A DNA stretch of 64,000 nucleotides from Actinokineospora inagensis DSM 44258 (GTDB lineage: Bacteria; Actinomycetota; Actinomycetes; Mycobacteriales; Pseudonocardiaceae). Every line of letters begins with the position of its first letter. Positions within the stretch are counted from its first letter, which is position 1. Position numbers and translations under genes: made by a program. This document shows, piece by piece, positions 43,678 to 52,962 of this stretch. The stretch covers positions 155,479 through 219,478 of the forward strand of contig NZ_AXWW01000005.1 in assembly GCF_000482865.1 (NCBI RefSeq). Reading direction: 5' to 3'. The notes beneath the pieces were generated by a model, which searched no databases, had not been told where the DNA came from, and saw nothing but the letters and a program-made list of their open reading frames with translations.

Positions 43678-44667
43678 ATGGTTTTCGGAGGTCTCGCCCT
43701 GGTCGCGCTCGGTGTGTTCGGGTACCGGGTGTACCGGGAGCCGCGGCGGGTGGGGAACGCCGTGTGGCTGGGGGTCGCGGCCGGGTTGGCTGGGTTGTGG
43801 CTGCTGTTCACCCTCGCCGCCGTGGTGCGGCCCGCGGTGTACTGGGCGTTGGGCGCGGTCGCGGTGTTCGTGCTGCTCGTGCTGCCGGTCGCGTTGGTCG
43901 CGAACGGCGTGGTGATGTGGCGACGCGAGGGGCGCAGGCTGGCGAACCTGTTGTCCCTGCTGGCCGGGGTGGGGGCGCTCGCGATCTTGGCGGTGACCGG
44001 GGCGGCGGTGGCGTTGACCCGGTCACGGTGGGTGGTCGCGGGCGCGGTGTCGGTGTGGTTGGTCACGGGCTACTTCGCGTTCCTGTTCGCCGCCCTGGTC
44101 GGGTACACGGTGGTCTACGGCCGCCTGAACCGCGGGATCACGGGGGACGCGATCATCGTGCTGGGCGCGGGCCTGCGCGGCGACCGGGTGCCGCCGCTGT
44201 TGGCGAGCCGGTTGGACCGGGCGATCGCGTGCCGGGAGCAGGCGGGCGACGCGGACCCCGTGCTGGTCGTCTCCGGCGGGCGGGGCGCCGGCGAGTTGGT
44301 GTCCGAGGCCGAGGCGATGGGCGGCTACCTGCGGGAGCACGGGGTGCGGTCGGACCGGATCGTGTTGGAGGACCAGGCGACCACCACCGAGCAGAACCTG
44401 CGGTACAGCATGGCGGTGTTGGCCGAACGCGGGCACGACGGCACCACGGTCGCGGTGACGAACCACTACCACGTGTTCCGCACCGCCGTGCTGTCCCGCA
44501 GGCTCAAGTTGCCGTTGCGCGTCGTGGGAGCGAAGGCGGCGTCTTACTTCGTGCCGAGCGCGTTCCTGCGCGAGTTCGTCGCCCTGTTCGTGCAGTACCG
44601 CCGCGCGAACGCGGTGATCGTGCTGGTCTTGGCCGTCGCGCCGCTGGTGTTTGCCGCGCTCGCCTAG
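43678..44667 (+). CDS. YdcF/ElyC-type DUF218 membrane protein
   Basis: 329 aa. The first half has about five TM helices. The soluble DUF218 domain starts at DAIIVLGAGLRGDRVPPLLASRLDRAI, then VLVVSGGRGAGELVSEAEAMGGYL and EDQATTTEQNLRYS, then VTNHYHVFRTAVLSRR. These motifs match ElyC/SanA/YdcF proteins, linked to cell-envelope integrity and vancomycin tolerance, without a settled reaction. ATG 43678 follows GGAGG at short spacing; GTG 43633 or 43660 are alternatives. It ends 3 bp before a convergent methyltransferase gene. Confidence 0.88.
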   Translation: MVFGGLALVALGVFGYRVYREPRRVGNAVWLGVAAGLAGLWLLFTLAAVVRPAVYWALGAVAVFVLLVLPVALVANGVVMWRREGRRLANLLSLLAGVGALAILAVTGAAVALTRSRWVVAGAVSVWLVTGYFAFLFAALVGYTVVYGRLNRGITGDAIIVLGAGLRGDRVPPLLASRLDRAIACREQAGDADPVLVVSGGRGAGELVSEAEAMGGYLREHGVRSDRIVLEDQATTTEQNLRYSMAVLAERGHDGTTVAVTNHYHVFRTAVLSRRLKLPLRVVGAKAASYFVPSAFLREFVALFVQYRRANAVIVLVLAVAPLVFAALA

Positions 44668-44670
44668 CCA

Positions 44671-45489
44671 CTAGTCCGGCACCACGCAGGTGAGGACATG
44701 GTAGCCGATCTTGTCGCGGCAGAGGGAGAACATCGCGGTGATGCCGGTGGTGAACATGGCGATGCGTTCCTCGCCGTACTCCGCCGCGAGCGCGTCGCGC
44801 TGGTCGGCCAGGGCGACGAAGAACTCGTCGTAGGTGCGGCGGACCTGGCGGGTCAGGTCCTCGGCGGCGACGACCTCGAACCCGGTCGCGCGGGCCAGGT
44901 CGACCGAGTCGTCCAACGCGGCGGGCGGGGTGTGGATGGTGTTCATCGCCAGCACCCCGCGTTCGTCGTCGGTCAGGTCGGCGACGCGGGGGTATTCGGT
45001 GAACACGAGCCTGCCGCCGGGCCGCAGCACCCGGTGCACCTCGCGCAGCCAGCGGGGTTTGTCCTCGGCGCTGGGCAACGCGTCGAAGACGAGCGCGGCG
45101 TCGAAGGTGTCGTCGGGGAACGGTTGCTCGGCGGCGTCGGCGTACTCGACGGTGACCCGGCCGCGCAGCCCGGCGGAGACGACGCGGCGGTTCGCCTCGG
45201 CGACCTGCCAGCGGCTCACGGTGATCCCGGTGACCGAGACGCCGTACCGCTGCGCCAGCCGGACCGCGGGCTCGCCGACCCCGCACCCGACGTCCAGGAC
45301 GCGTTCGCCGCGGCGCAGCGCCAGCCGGGAGCCGACCTCGTGGGTGAGCCGGTGCATGGCCTCCAGGAACGGCGTCTGGTCGGCGTCGGAATCCCAGTAG
45401 CCGACGTGCAGGTTGCCGCCGACCAGTTCGACGAGTTCGCCGATGTCGTCGTAGTAGTCGCCAACCTGATCGATGACCTGTTCCGACAC
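44671..45489 (-). CDS. SAM-dependent methyltransferase (geranyl-PP C-methyltransferase/O-MT-like)
   Basis: 272 aa. VGDYYDDIGELVELVGGNLHVGYW is the entry helix of the small-molecule methyltransferase group; SAM motif I is VLDVGCGVGEPAVRLA, motif II is ALVFDALPSAEDKPRWLRE, motif III is LRPGGRLVFTEY. Related enzymes methylate natural products and sterols. GTG 45489 is preferred because GGAGG sits 10 nt upstream; GTG 45498 immediately follows it. It is divergent from the first beta-propeller gene. Substrate unknown. Confidence 0.86.
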   Translation of the reverse strand: MSEQVIDQVGDYYDDIGELVELVGGNLHVGYWDSDADQTPFLEAMHRLTHEVGSRLALRRGERVLDVGCGVGEPAVRLAQRYGVSVTGITVSRWQVAEANRRVVSAGLRGRVTVEYADAAEQPFPDDTFDAALVFDALPSAEDKPRWLREVHRVLRPGGRLVFTEYPRVADLTDDERGVLAMNTIHTPPAALDDSVDLARATGFEVVAAEDLTRQVRRTYDEFFVALADQRDALAAEYGEERIAMFTTGITAMFSLCRDKIGYHVLTCVVPD

Positions 45490-45523
45490 CGCGCGCACCC
45501 CTCCGGCAGCACAACCCAGTTTT

Positions 45524-45544
45524 ACTGCGAACTTGTATAGCAGT
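45524..45544. promoter_or_regulatory. ACTGC-N11-GCAGT palindrome between divergent genes
   Basis: An A/T-rich island upstream of the propeller gene contains ACTGC (45524-45528) and GCAGT (45540-45544), enclosing GTATA that may serve as a -10 for the plus strand. TACTG recurs in the putative HxlR sites at 55830 and 57155, but the spacing differs. Confidence 0.45.
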
Positions 45545-45619
45545 CTCGACCGGCTTGGCCAAGGATCGGGATGACCATGCTATGTTCCTGAAGCAAGCAC
45601 CCCAGGTGGAGGTCCGGAC

Positions 45620-46273
45620 GTGACACTGCACCCGTCTCCGGCGACGGCCGCGATCCGGCGGATCGTCCCGCTGCCCGGCAGCTACCCCTGCGGGCTCACC
45701 TGGGACGGGTCCCGGCTGTGGCACTCCGACCAGCCCGCCGGGGAGATCTACGAGTTGGCCGAGTCCGGCACCGTGCTGCGGACCGTGCCGTGCCGGGCGG
45801 TGCGCGCGGACCTGACGTTCGACGGCGACCTGTTGTGCCAGGTCGGTTTCCGCCCGAAGCGGCTGATCCTCATCGACCGCGACAGCGGCAAGCAGATCGA
45901 CCGCCGGGAAGTCCCACCGGCCAGCGGCAGGCTCACCGGAGTCGAGCACTGCGCGGACGGCATCTGGATGGTGCTGCGCGGTCCCACGGTGCTGCAACTG
46001 CGCGACTACGAGACGATGGCCGTCCTGCGCGAGTTCCCCACCGGCGGCAGCGAACCGTCCGGCCTCACCTACGCCGATGGCGTTGTCGTGCACGGTGACT
46101 ACGTGGAGCGCCGCGTCAGGGCGACCGACGCCGCTACCGGCGAGGAACTGGGTTCCGTGCTCGTGGACGGCAACCCGACCGGGATGGCCTGGGACGGGCA
46201 GCACGTCTGGTACTGCGACTTCCCCGGCAAGAGAGCCTGCGCGCTCGACCTCGCCGACATCCTCGATTCCTGA
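45620..46273 (+). CDS. Small beta-propeller-like protein (1)
   Basis: 217 aa without signal peptide. It has repeated YncE/SMP-30-like blades: CGLTWDGSRLWHSDQPAGEIYEL, ADLTFDGDLLCQVGFRPKRLILIDRDSG, LTGVEHCADGIWMVLRG, PSGLTYADGVVVHGDY, PTGMAWDGQHVWYCDFPGKRACALDL. About five or six short blades suggest a ligand-binding propeller. A clear paralogue lies at 59413-60051, with the same WDG..WYCD ending. GGAGG lies 7 nt before the GTG. It opens a run of PLP enzyme and two substrate-binding-like genes. Function unknown. Confidence 0.75.
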   Translation: MTLHPSPATAAIRRIVPLPGSYPCGLTWDGSRLWHSDQPAGEIYELAESGTVLRTVPCRAVRADLTFDGDLLCQVGFRPKRLILIDRDSGKQIDRREVPPASGRLTGVEHCADGIWMVLRGPTVLQLRDYETMAVLREFPTGGSEPSGLTYADGVVVHGDYVERRVRATDAATGEELGSVLVDGNPTGMAWDGQHVWYCDFPGKRACALDLADILDS

Positions 46274-46311
46274 CCCAACTCCTGAACACACCCACGAGAG
46301 AGGGCGCCTTC

Positions 46312-47592
46312 GTGGACGTCATCGAGGCAGGGCTGCGCGGGCAGTCGTGGGAGAAGGTGCGGACGCTGTTCGCGCTCGACCCCGACACCGTGCACCTGAA
46401 CACCGGCACGATGGGCGCGCTGCCGCACCGGGTGCTCGAGGTCGTCGACCAGGCGACCCGACAGTGGAGCGGCAGCCTGGTCGACATCTACCCGCCCGGC
46501 CTCTACCCCGAGCACCGGGCCGCGATCGCCAAGGCCTACGGGGTCGACCAGGACGAGATGGTCATCTCGCACAACGCGACCGAGGGCATGGCCCGGGTGA
46601 TCCACGGCCTCGACCTGCGCGCGGGCGACGAGGTGGTGACCACCAGCCACGAGTGCTACTCGGTGCTGTCCAACCTGAACCTGCTGCGGCACCGGCACGG
46701 GATCGTGGTCAACACGATCACCCTGCCCACCGGCTACGACGTGCGGGCCGAGGACATCGTCGAGTCGTTCGCCGCCGCGATCACGCCGCGCACCAAGGTG
46801 CTCGCGTTCGCGGGCATCACCCTGTTCACCGGGACGATGCTGCCGATCCGGGCGTTGTGCGAGCTCGCGCACCGGCACGGGCTGACCACGGTGATCGACG
46901 GCGCGCTGATGGCGGGCATGCTCGACTGCGACTTCCGGGCCACCGGCGCGGACTTCATCTCCTGCTCGGGCTCGAAGTTCCAGTGCGGGCCGCTGGGCAC
47001 CGGGCTGCTCTACATCCGCAACAAGGTCCACCCCGAGCACAACCCGCTGCCGCTGCCGGAGTTCTGGCCGATCATCTCCACCTGGTACCCGATGCAGGGG
47101 ACGCCGCCGCCGCGCACCACGACGTCGGTGGAGAGCTGCAACATCGGCGACTTCGTGCAGAGCGCGGGCAGCGCGAGCATCGCCCGGGGCGCGGCGCTGG
47201 CCGCGGCGTGCGAGCTGTGGGACGAGATCGGCCGGGACCGGATCGAGCGGCGGATCTTCGAACTCGCCGAGCACGCCCGGTCCCGGGTGGCCGAGCGGTT
47301 CGGCACGGCCGCGATGTACTCCCCCGGCGACGACCCGCGGCTGCGGTCGCCGCTGATCGCGTTCCACCCGTTCCGCGACCGGGCGGACGCGTGGAACGTC
47401 AAGAAGGTCGCCGCGTTCGTGTCCCGGCTGGAGACCGAGCACCGGATCTGGGTGCGGTGGACCGAGTTCGACGTGCCGGGCTCGCCGCACCAGCACTACG
47501 CGGCGCGGCTGTGCACGCACATCTTCAACGACCACGACGAGATCGACCGCGCGGTCGAGGTCATGGGCAAGCTGGCGGAGCAGTTGTCATGA
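46312..47592 (+). CDS. Class-V PLP enzyme, isopenicillin-N-epimerase-like
   Basis: 426 aa. HLNTGTMGALPHRVLE is the N-terminal signature of this subgroup; YGVDQDEMVISHNATEGMARVIHGLDL, VTTSHECYSV, VIDGALMAGM and the PLP lysine in CSGSKFQCGPLGTG follow. Members act as epimerases, desulfurases or aminotransferases on amino acids or peptides. RBS GAGAGAGGG precedes the GTG. Its stop overlaps the first substrate-binding-like gene (ATGA). A peptide-epimerase role would fit the adjacent peptide-binding folds, but this is inference. Confidence 0.88.
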   Translation: MDVIEAGLRGQSWEKVRTLFALDPDTVHLNTGTMGALPHRVLEVVDQATRQWSGSLVDIYPPGLYPEHRAAIAKAYGVDQDEMVISHNATEGMARVIHGLDLRAGDEVVTTSHECYSVLSNLNLLRHRHGIVVNTITLPTGYDVRAEDIVESFAAAITPRTKVLAFAGITLFTGTMLPIRALCELAHRHGLTTVIDGALMAGMLDCDFRATGADFISCSGSKFQCGPLGTGLLYIRNKVHPEHNPLPLPEFWPIISTWYPMQGTPPPRTTTSVESCNIGDFVQSAGSASIARGAALAAACELWDEIGRDRIERRIFELAEHARSRVAERFGTAAMYSPGDDPRLRSPLIAFHPFRDRADAWNVKKVAAFVSRLETEHRIWVRWTEFDVPGSPHQHYAARLCTHIFNDHDEIDRAVEVMGKLAEQLS

Positions 47593-49130
47593 GGGAGCGG
47601 ATGAACCAGACGCGCCTGCGGGCGAGCACCGACCTGCCCGAGCCGGTGGCGGCGCACCGGCACCCCGCGCTGGCGGTGACCCGGCTGCACGCGCGGCAAC
47701 TGTTCAGCTACCGGTCGGACCCGGTGCCCGGCTCTTGGCAGGCGGTGGCGCCGGTACCGGACTTGGCGGCGGCGGTCCCGTCGATCTACAACGGGGGACT
47801 GGGCGCGAGCGGCCGGTCGTACGTGATCCACCTGCGCCGGGGCGCCGCTTGGGACACGGCTTCCGACACCACCCCGGCCCGCCCGGTCACCGCGCATGAC
47901 GTCGTACGCGGTCTGAAACGGCTGTGCACACAGTTCTACCGGTCCACGGCCCTGCCGTACTTCCTGACCGCCGTGCGGGGCATGGCCGACTACCGCGACG
48001 GCCACCCGGCGTCTATGCGCACGGCGGCCGACCTCGCCGACCACGCCAACACACACGACATCGACGGGGTGTTCGCGCTCGACGACCACACGGTGGTGGT
48101 CGAGGTGACGCACCCGGCGGCGGACATCATCGACCTCCTCGCGCTGCCGTGCGCCTCCCCCGCGCCCGTGGAGTACGACGCCTTCCTGCCGGAAAGCCCC
48201 GAAACGCGTCGGAACCTGCGCAGCAACGGCCCGTACCGGCCCACGGGGATCTCTGGTACCGGGGTCGTGCTGGAACCCAACCCCGCGTGGGTGCCCGCGT
48301 CCGACCCGATCCGCAGCAGGCACCTGGACCGGATCACGATCACCTCCGACCAGGCTGATCAGGCCGGTCAGGCCGACCTTGACCTGCGGACCGACGACGA
48401 GCCGCGGTCGCCGCTGCTCGGGCTGGAGTACCTGGCCCTCAACACCCGCGGTCGGTTGCGGGACCGCGCGGCACGGCTCGCGGTGGCGGCGGCGACCAGC
48501 CGGTCGGCCCGGTCGATCATCCCGCCGGGCAACGAGGGCCACCAGGACCAGGCCGACGAGCCGGTCTCGACGCCGTTGCCGCTACCGGTGCCGCTCACCC
48601 TCGCGCACCTGGACTCCCCGGACGCGCGCACCACGGCGCTCAGCGTCGCCGCCGACCTCATCACGGTTGGCCTCACCGTCCACTTGCGACCGTTGACGCA
48701 CGCCGAGCACGCCGCCCTGCTGACCGACTGCGGCAAGGCCGAGGCGGGCGAGTGGGACATCCTGGTCAACACGTGGTTCCCGGACTGGGCGCACGGCAAC
48801 GCCCGCGCGTTCCTGCTGCCGCTGTGCCACTCGGCCCACGCTCCCGGCGGCCACGACGACCCGCGCATCGACGAACTCATCGACACGGCCCTCGCCGAAC
48901 AAGACACCCCGGCACGATCGATCCCTGCGCTGCAAGAGGCGGAGAGACGAGCGCTGGCATCGGCGATGGTTGTCCCGCTCAGCTACCGACAGCCGCCCGC
49001 GCCATCGCGACCGGTAGCGGTGCTCAGCGCACTGGGCGGCGTAGCCGACCTGTCCAACCTGCGCCCCGAACCCGGGGCCGAACCAACCCCCCTGCCCGCT
49101 CCGCGCGAGATCAGCGAGGTCAGCCGATGA
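47589..49130 (+). CDS. Signal-less SBP_bac_5-like protein (1), diverged
   Basis: 513 aa resembling the solute-binding proteins of peptide/nickel ABC transporters: LHARQLFSYRSDP, RSYVIHLRRGAAWDT...PVTAHDVVRGLKRLC, VEYDAFLPESPETRRNLRSNGPYRPTG, WDILVNTWFPDWAHGNARAFLLPL. There is no signal peptide or lipobox Cys, so it should stay in the cytosol. Relative to the copy at 49127 it lacks the N-terminal GG-L strand and most of the central hinge segment (about 60 residues), so it may not bind ligand normally. It overlaps both neighbours by 4 nt. Confidence 0.78.
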   Translation: MRERMNQTRLRASTDLPEPVAAHRHPALAVTRLHARQLFSYRSDPVPGSWQAVAPVPDLAAAVPSIYNGGLGASGRSYVIHLRRGAAWDTASDTTPARPVTAHDVVRGLKRLCTQFYRSTALPYFLTAVRGMADYRDGHPASMRTAADLADHANTHDIDGVFALDDHTVVVEVTHPAADIIDLLALPCASPAPVEYDAFLPESPETRRNLRSNGPYRPTGISGTGVVLEPNPAWVPASDPIRSRHLDRITITSDQADQAGQADLDLRTDDEPRSPLLGLEYLALNTRGRLRDRAARLAVAAATSRSARSIIPPGNEGHQDQADEPVSTPLPLPVPLTLAHLDSPDARTTALSVAADLITVGLTVHLRPLTHAEHAALLTDCGKAEAGEWDILVNTWFPDWAHGNARAFLLPLCHSAHAPGGHDDPRIDELIDTALAEQDTPARSIPALQEAERRALASAMVVPLSYRQPPAPSRPVAVLSALGGVADLSNLRPEPGAEPTPLPAPREISEVSR

Positions 49131-50863
49131 ACGACCACCCGCGTCGCGGCGGTGTGCTGCGGCTCTACGGACCCGGCAGCATGGACCACGTCGACCCGGC
49201 CAGTTCGTTCTTCGCGCTCTCCGGGCAGATCATCCGGCTCTACACCCGGCAACTGTTCGCCTACCCACCGATCAAGGGCCTGCGCGACTGGCGCGACCTC
49301 AACCCGATCGCCGACGTCGCCACCGTGATCCCGACGCGGGAGAACGGCGGGATCAGCGCCGACCGGCTCACCTACACCGTGCGGCTGCGGCCGGGGGTGC
49401 GGTGGGACACCACACCGGAACGCGAGGTGACCGCGGCGGATTTCGTGCGGGGTTTCAAGAGAATGTGCAATCCGATACTGCGTAGTGGCGCGATCCACTA
49501 TTTCACCAGCACCATTGTCGGGATGCGGGAATTCTGCGCCGACTACACCGCGGCCGTCCCCACCGAGAATCCGACCCCGGCCGATCTCGCGGGCTTCCAG
49601 AACGCGCACGAGATCGCGGGCCTGCGCGCGGTGGACGATCGAACACTCGAATTCCGACTGCTGCGCCCGGCGACCGACTTCATCCACATCCTCGCGACCG
49701 CGTTCACCTCACCGGCGCCGGTGGAGTACGACGCGTACCTGCCCGACAGCGACGAGTTCCGCCGCGGCGTGCGCTCCTGCGGCCCGTACCGGCTCACCGA
49801 GTACGTCCACGGCGAGATGCTGCACCTGGAACCCAACGAGAGCTGGTCCAAGAGCACCGACCCGGTCCGGTGCCAACACCTCGACGGCGTGCACGTCACC
49901 ATGGACCGCACCGCCACCCCCGCCGACGTGGGCCGCGCGATCCGCTCCGGGGAGGCCGACCTGTCCTGGGCGTCACCGGTCACCGAGCCCTACGAGACCA
50001 ACCCGGACGACCCGGCGGACAACCTCGGCTACGCGGTCAACCCGTACCTGGCGTTCAACATGGTCAGCCCCAACGCGGGCGGCGCGGTCACCAAGCTGGG
50101 GGTGCGCCGGGCCATCGCCTACGCGGTCAACAAGACCGCCATGATCAAGATCTTCGACGACCTCGCCGCCGGGACCGTCATGTGGACCGCGCACACCGCC
50201 ATCCCGCCGGGCAACTACGGCTACCGCGACTACGACCCCTACCCCACCCCGGGCGACGCGGGCGATCCGGAACGCGCCAGAGCCCTGCTGGTCGAGGCGG
50301 GGTACGGCGACGGGCTGGAACTGATCGTCGCGCACCGGGACATGGACGCCAACCCCGAGGTCGCCCAGCAACTGGAGATCGACCTCGGCAAGATCGGCAT
50401 CAGCCTCAAGCTGGTCGGCCTCGGCCACGCCGAGCACTACCCGCACCTGCAGAACCCGGCCAACGCCCGCGCGGGCACCTGGGACATCGCGATCGCGGCG
50501 TGGACCCCGGACTGGTTCGGCGACAACGGCCGCGCGTTCCTGCAACCGATGTTCCAGACCAACGCCGTGCACGGCACCGGCAACTACGGCTGCTACAGCA
50601 ACCCCGAGGTGGACCGGCGCATCGACCACGCGCTGTCGCTGGCCGAACCGGAGGCGGCGAGCGCCGCCTGGCACGAGGTGGACAAGCTGATCATGCAGGA
50701 CGCCGCGCTGGTCCCGGTCCTGGTGCACGCGCCGACCATCCCGCACCTGCGCGGCTCCCGGGTCCGCGACGCGGTGGCCATGCCGACCGTCGACCGCTGG
50801 TTCGACCTGTCGAACCTGTGGCTGGAGACGGCCGGAACGGACCACGCGGATACCCGGGGTTGA
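49127..50863 (+). CDS. Signal-less SBP_bac_5-like protein (2)
   Basis: 578 aa, full-length family-5 solute-binding fold: RRGGVLRLYGPGSMDHVDPAS start, LTYTVRLRPGVRWDT, FVRGFKRMCNPI, SCGPYRLTEYVHGEMLHLEPNESW, NPYLAFNMVSPNAGGAVTKLGVRRAIAYAVNK, VAQQLEIDLGKIGISLKLVGL, and the FDLSNLWLE end. Normal family members are secreted lipoproteins that feed Opp/Dpp permeases. Here there is no signal peptide and no permease or ATPase gene in the window. The start overlaps the preceding gene by ATGA. A cytosolic binder for a peptide-like intermediate or self-resistance is a hypothesis. Confidence 0.85.
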   Translation: MNDHPRRGGVLRLYGPGSMDHVDPASSFFALSGQIIRLYTRQLFAYPPIKGLRDWRDLNPIADVATVIPTRENGGISADRLTYTVRLRPGVRWDTTPEREVTAADFVRGFKRMCNPILRSGAIHYFTSTIVGMREFCADYTAAVPTENPTPADLAGFQNAHEIAGLRAVDDRTLEFRLLRPATDFIHILATAFTSPAPVEYDAYLPDSDEFRRGVRSCGPYRLTEYVHGEMLHLEPNESWSKSTDPVRCQHLDGVHVTMDRTATPADVGRAIRSGEADLSWASPVTEPYETNPDDPADNLGYAVNPYLAFNMVSPNAGGAVTKLGVRRAIAYAVNKTAMIKIFDDLAAGTVMWTAHTAIPPGNYGYRDYDPYPTPGDAGDPERARALLVEAGYGDGLELIVAHRDMDANPEVAQQLEIDLGKIGISLKLVGLGHAEHYPHLQNPANARAGTWDIAIAAWTPDWFGDNGRAFLQPMFQTNAVHGTGNYGCYSNPEVDRRIDHALSLAEPEAASAAWHEVDKLIMQDAALVPVLVHAPTIPHLRGSRVRDAVAMPTVDRWFDLSNLWLETAGTDHADTRG

Positions 50864-51083
50864 CCCACCGTGCGTAGCGCCGCATTCGACTGATCGGGTA
50901 GTGGTCTTCCTTGATCTGGTGACTTGCCACCGATTCATCGTGCGGTAACATCCCTTTCGACGGGTCGGGGACCGGCGATTTCACACCGCTCGCAGGCAAA
51001 ACCAGTTCATCTTTTTCCGCACCCGAGACAACCCGGTGCGGTTTCAGCGGGGTCGGCGGTTTCTCGCCTTTCTCCGCTTCTCA

Positions 51084-51103
51084 GCGTGCCTTGGCACGCT
51101 GTG
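51084..51103. promoter_or_regulatory. Palindrome upstream of the methyltransferase-EF-hand operon
   Basis: CAGCGTGCC-TT-GGCACGCTG is a perfect 9+9 inverted repeat, 41 bp before GTG 51145. The 2-nt loop makes it more likely a DNA operator than a terminator. The rest of the 281-bp gap (50864-51144) shows no gene. Confidence 0.55.
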
Positions 51104-51144
51104 CGCCCGAACCCGACAACCGATCCAGGAGCTGGTGAACAGGC

Positions 51145-52041
51145 GTGACCACCACCAAGTCGTCCTCCCCGGGCGAGTTCTCCCCCACCCGGTTCAAGGC
51201 CACCCAACGGGCCAATTGGGACGCCATGAGCGGCGGCTGGCTGACCTGGCAGGAGAAGTTCGAACGCGGCGCCACCCCGGTCAGCGAACGGCTGATCGCC
51301 GCCGCCGGGATCCGCCCCGGTCAGCGCGTCCTGGACATCGGCACCGGGGTCGGCGAACCCGCGCTCGGCGTCGCCGAGCTGGTCGGCGCCGACGGCGCGG
51401 TCACCGCGGTCGACCTGTCCGAGGAGATGGTCCGGATCGTGCGCAGGCGTGCGGGCGAGCTGCCCGAGTCGGCAGGCGGGCTCGAGGCGCTGCAGGGCGA
51501 TGTGGAGACCCTGGAACTGCCGGAGAACTCGTTCGACGCGGCGCTGAGCCGGTGGGGGCTGATGTTCGCGGTCGACCACGTGGCCGCGTTCGGCGCCATC
51601 GCCCGCGCACTGCGCCCCGGCGGTGTCCTGGCCGCCTCGGTGTGGGGCGAGCCGCAGGACGCGCCGATGGTGTCCACCGGGTTCCGGGTGCTCGCCGAGC
51701 GGCTGGACCTGCCCAAGCCGCCCGCGGGCGAGCCCAGCCCGTACAGCATGGCCGACAACACCAAGACCGAGGCCGAGCTGCGCGCGGCCGGGTTCGCCGA
51801 GGTCGAGATCACCGACTTCGTCGCCCCGTTCTGGCTGGCCGACCCTGGCGAGTACGTCGAGTTCTACCGCACCTGCTCGCCGCCGGGACTGCTGACCATG
51901 ATCGAGCAGAAGTTCGGCAGCCAGGACGACCCGGGCACCTGGGACGCCATCGCCGCCTCGGTGGAACCGTTCCGCGAGGCCGACGGCGTGATCCGATTGC
52001 CGAGCCGCACCCGGGTCCTCCGCGCGGTCGTGCCGGGCTGA
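51145..52041 (+). CDS. SAM-dependent methyltransferase
   Basis: 298 aa. VLDIGTGVGEPALGVAELVG is SAM motif I, VTAVDLSEEMVRIVRRRAGE carries the acidic ribose ligand, FDAALSRWGLMFAVDHVAAF is motif II and LRPGGVLAASVWG motif III. This is the UbiE/COQ5-like small-molecule group. Only 3 nt separate it from the homocysteine S-methyltransferase gene, which would regenerate methionine from the homocysteine derived from SAM. It is the first gene of a four-gene operon with two EF-hand proteins. Confidence 0.88.
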   Translation: MTTTKSSSPGEFSPTRFKATQRANWDAMSGGWLTWQEKFERGATPVSERLIAAAGIRPGQRVLDIGTGVGEPALGVAELVGADGAVTAVDLSEEMVRIVRRRAGELPESAGGLEALQGDVETLELPENSFDAALSRWGLMFAVDHVAAFGAIARALRPGGVLAASVWGEPQDAPMVSTGFRVLAERLDLPKPPAGEPSPYSMADNTKTEAELRAAGFAEVEITDFVAPFWLADPGEYVEFYRTCSPPGLLTMIEQKFGSQDDPGTWDAIAASVEPFREADGVIRLPSRTRVLRAVVPG

Positions 52042-52044
52042 GCC

Positions 52045-52962
52045 GTGCAGGCCCCCCGCACCGGTCCGGTCCTGCTCGACGGGGCCGTCGCCACCGAACT
52101 GCAGCGTGCAGGCATCCCGGTCCGCGCACCGGCCTGGACGACCGGCGCCCTGCTCGACGAGCACGGCGGGCACGTGCTGCGGCGGATCCACGCGGACTAC
52201 CTCCGGGCGGGTGCGGCGGTCATCACCGCCAACACCTTCCGGTGCCACGATCGGGTGCTGCGCGGCCTCGGCGTCGACCAGGCCACCGCGGTCGACACCG
52301 CGGTCCGGCTGGCCAGGGCGGCGATCGACGACGCGGGCCGCCCGGCCCGGATCGCCGGATCGCTCGCGCCGGTCGCCGACTGCTACCGGCCCGACCTGGT
52401 GCCCGCCGACGACGTGCTGCGCGCCGAACACAGCCGCCTGGCCGCCGCGCTGGTCCGCGCCGGGGTCGACCTGGTGCTGGTGGAAACCATGAACACGGTG
52501 CGCGAGGCCGTGATCGCGGTCGAGTCGGTGCCCGGTCCCGCCTGGGTGTCGTTCGCCTGCCGCGACCACGCGCGGCTGTTGTCCGGGGAACCGCTGGCGA
52601 CCGCGGCCAAGGCGGTCGAAATCGCGGGCGCCCAGGCGGTTCTGGTCAACTGCACGACACCGGAGGACACCGAGACGTGCCTGGCGGTGCTGCGGTCGGT
52701 GTGCTCGGGACCGTTCGGCGCGTACCCGAACATCGAGAACCGCACCGGCCTGGTGAGCCACGTCGACCGGCACGTGCCAACCGATGTGTCGACTGTGGAC
52801 TTCGGTGCGCTGCTCGCCCGTTGGCACGCCGACCAGGGCGCCACCATCCTCGGCGGGTGCTGCGGCAGCACTCCTGCTCATGTCGCCGCCGCCCACCTCG
52901 CCGCCGCCCGCCCGCTCACCCAGGCGGTGGCCACCGCCGAGGACACGGAGGTCCGCCCTTGA
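52045..52962 (+). CDS. Homocysteine S-methyltransferase family protein (1)
   Basis: 305-aa zinc barrel. LLDGAVATELQRAGI is the N-terminal motif, ITANTFRCH the substrate region, and the zinc cysteines are in VLVNCTTPED and ILGGCCGSTPAHV. Members transfer a methyl group from S-methylmethionine or SAM to homocysteine or another thiol/selenol. Placement directly after a methyltransferase suggests methyl recycling or methylation of a product thiol. A distinct paralogue lies at 62960-63691. It overlaps the first EF-hand gene by TTGA. Confidence 0.9.
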   Translation: MQAPRTGPVLLDGAVATELQRAGIPVRAPAWTTGALLDEHGGHVLRRIHADYLRAGAAVITANTFRCHDRVLRGLGVDQATAVDTAVRLARAAIDDAGRPARIAGSLAPVADCYRPDLVPADDVLRAEHSRLAAALVRAGVDLVLVETMNTVREAVIAVESVPGPAWVSFACRDHARLLSGEPLATAAKAVEIAGAQAVLVNCTTPEDTETCLAVLRSVCSGPFGAYPNIENRTGLVSHVDRHVPTDVSTVDFGALLARWHADQGATILGGCCGSTPAHVAAAHLAAARPLTQAVATAEDTEVRP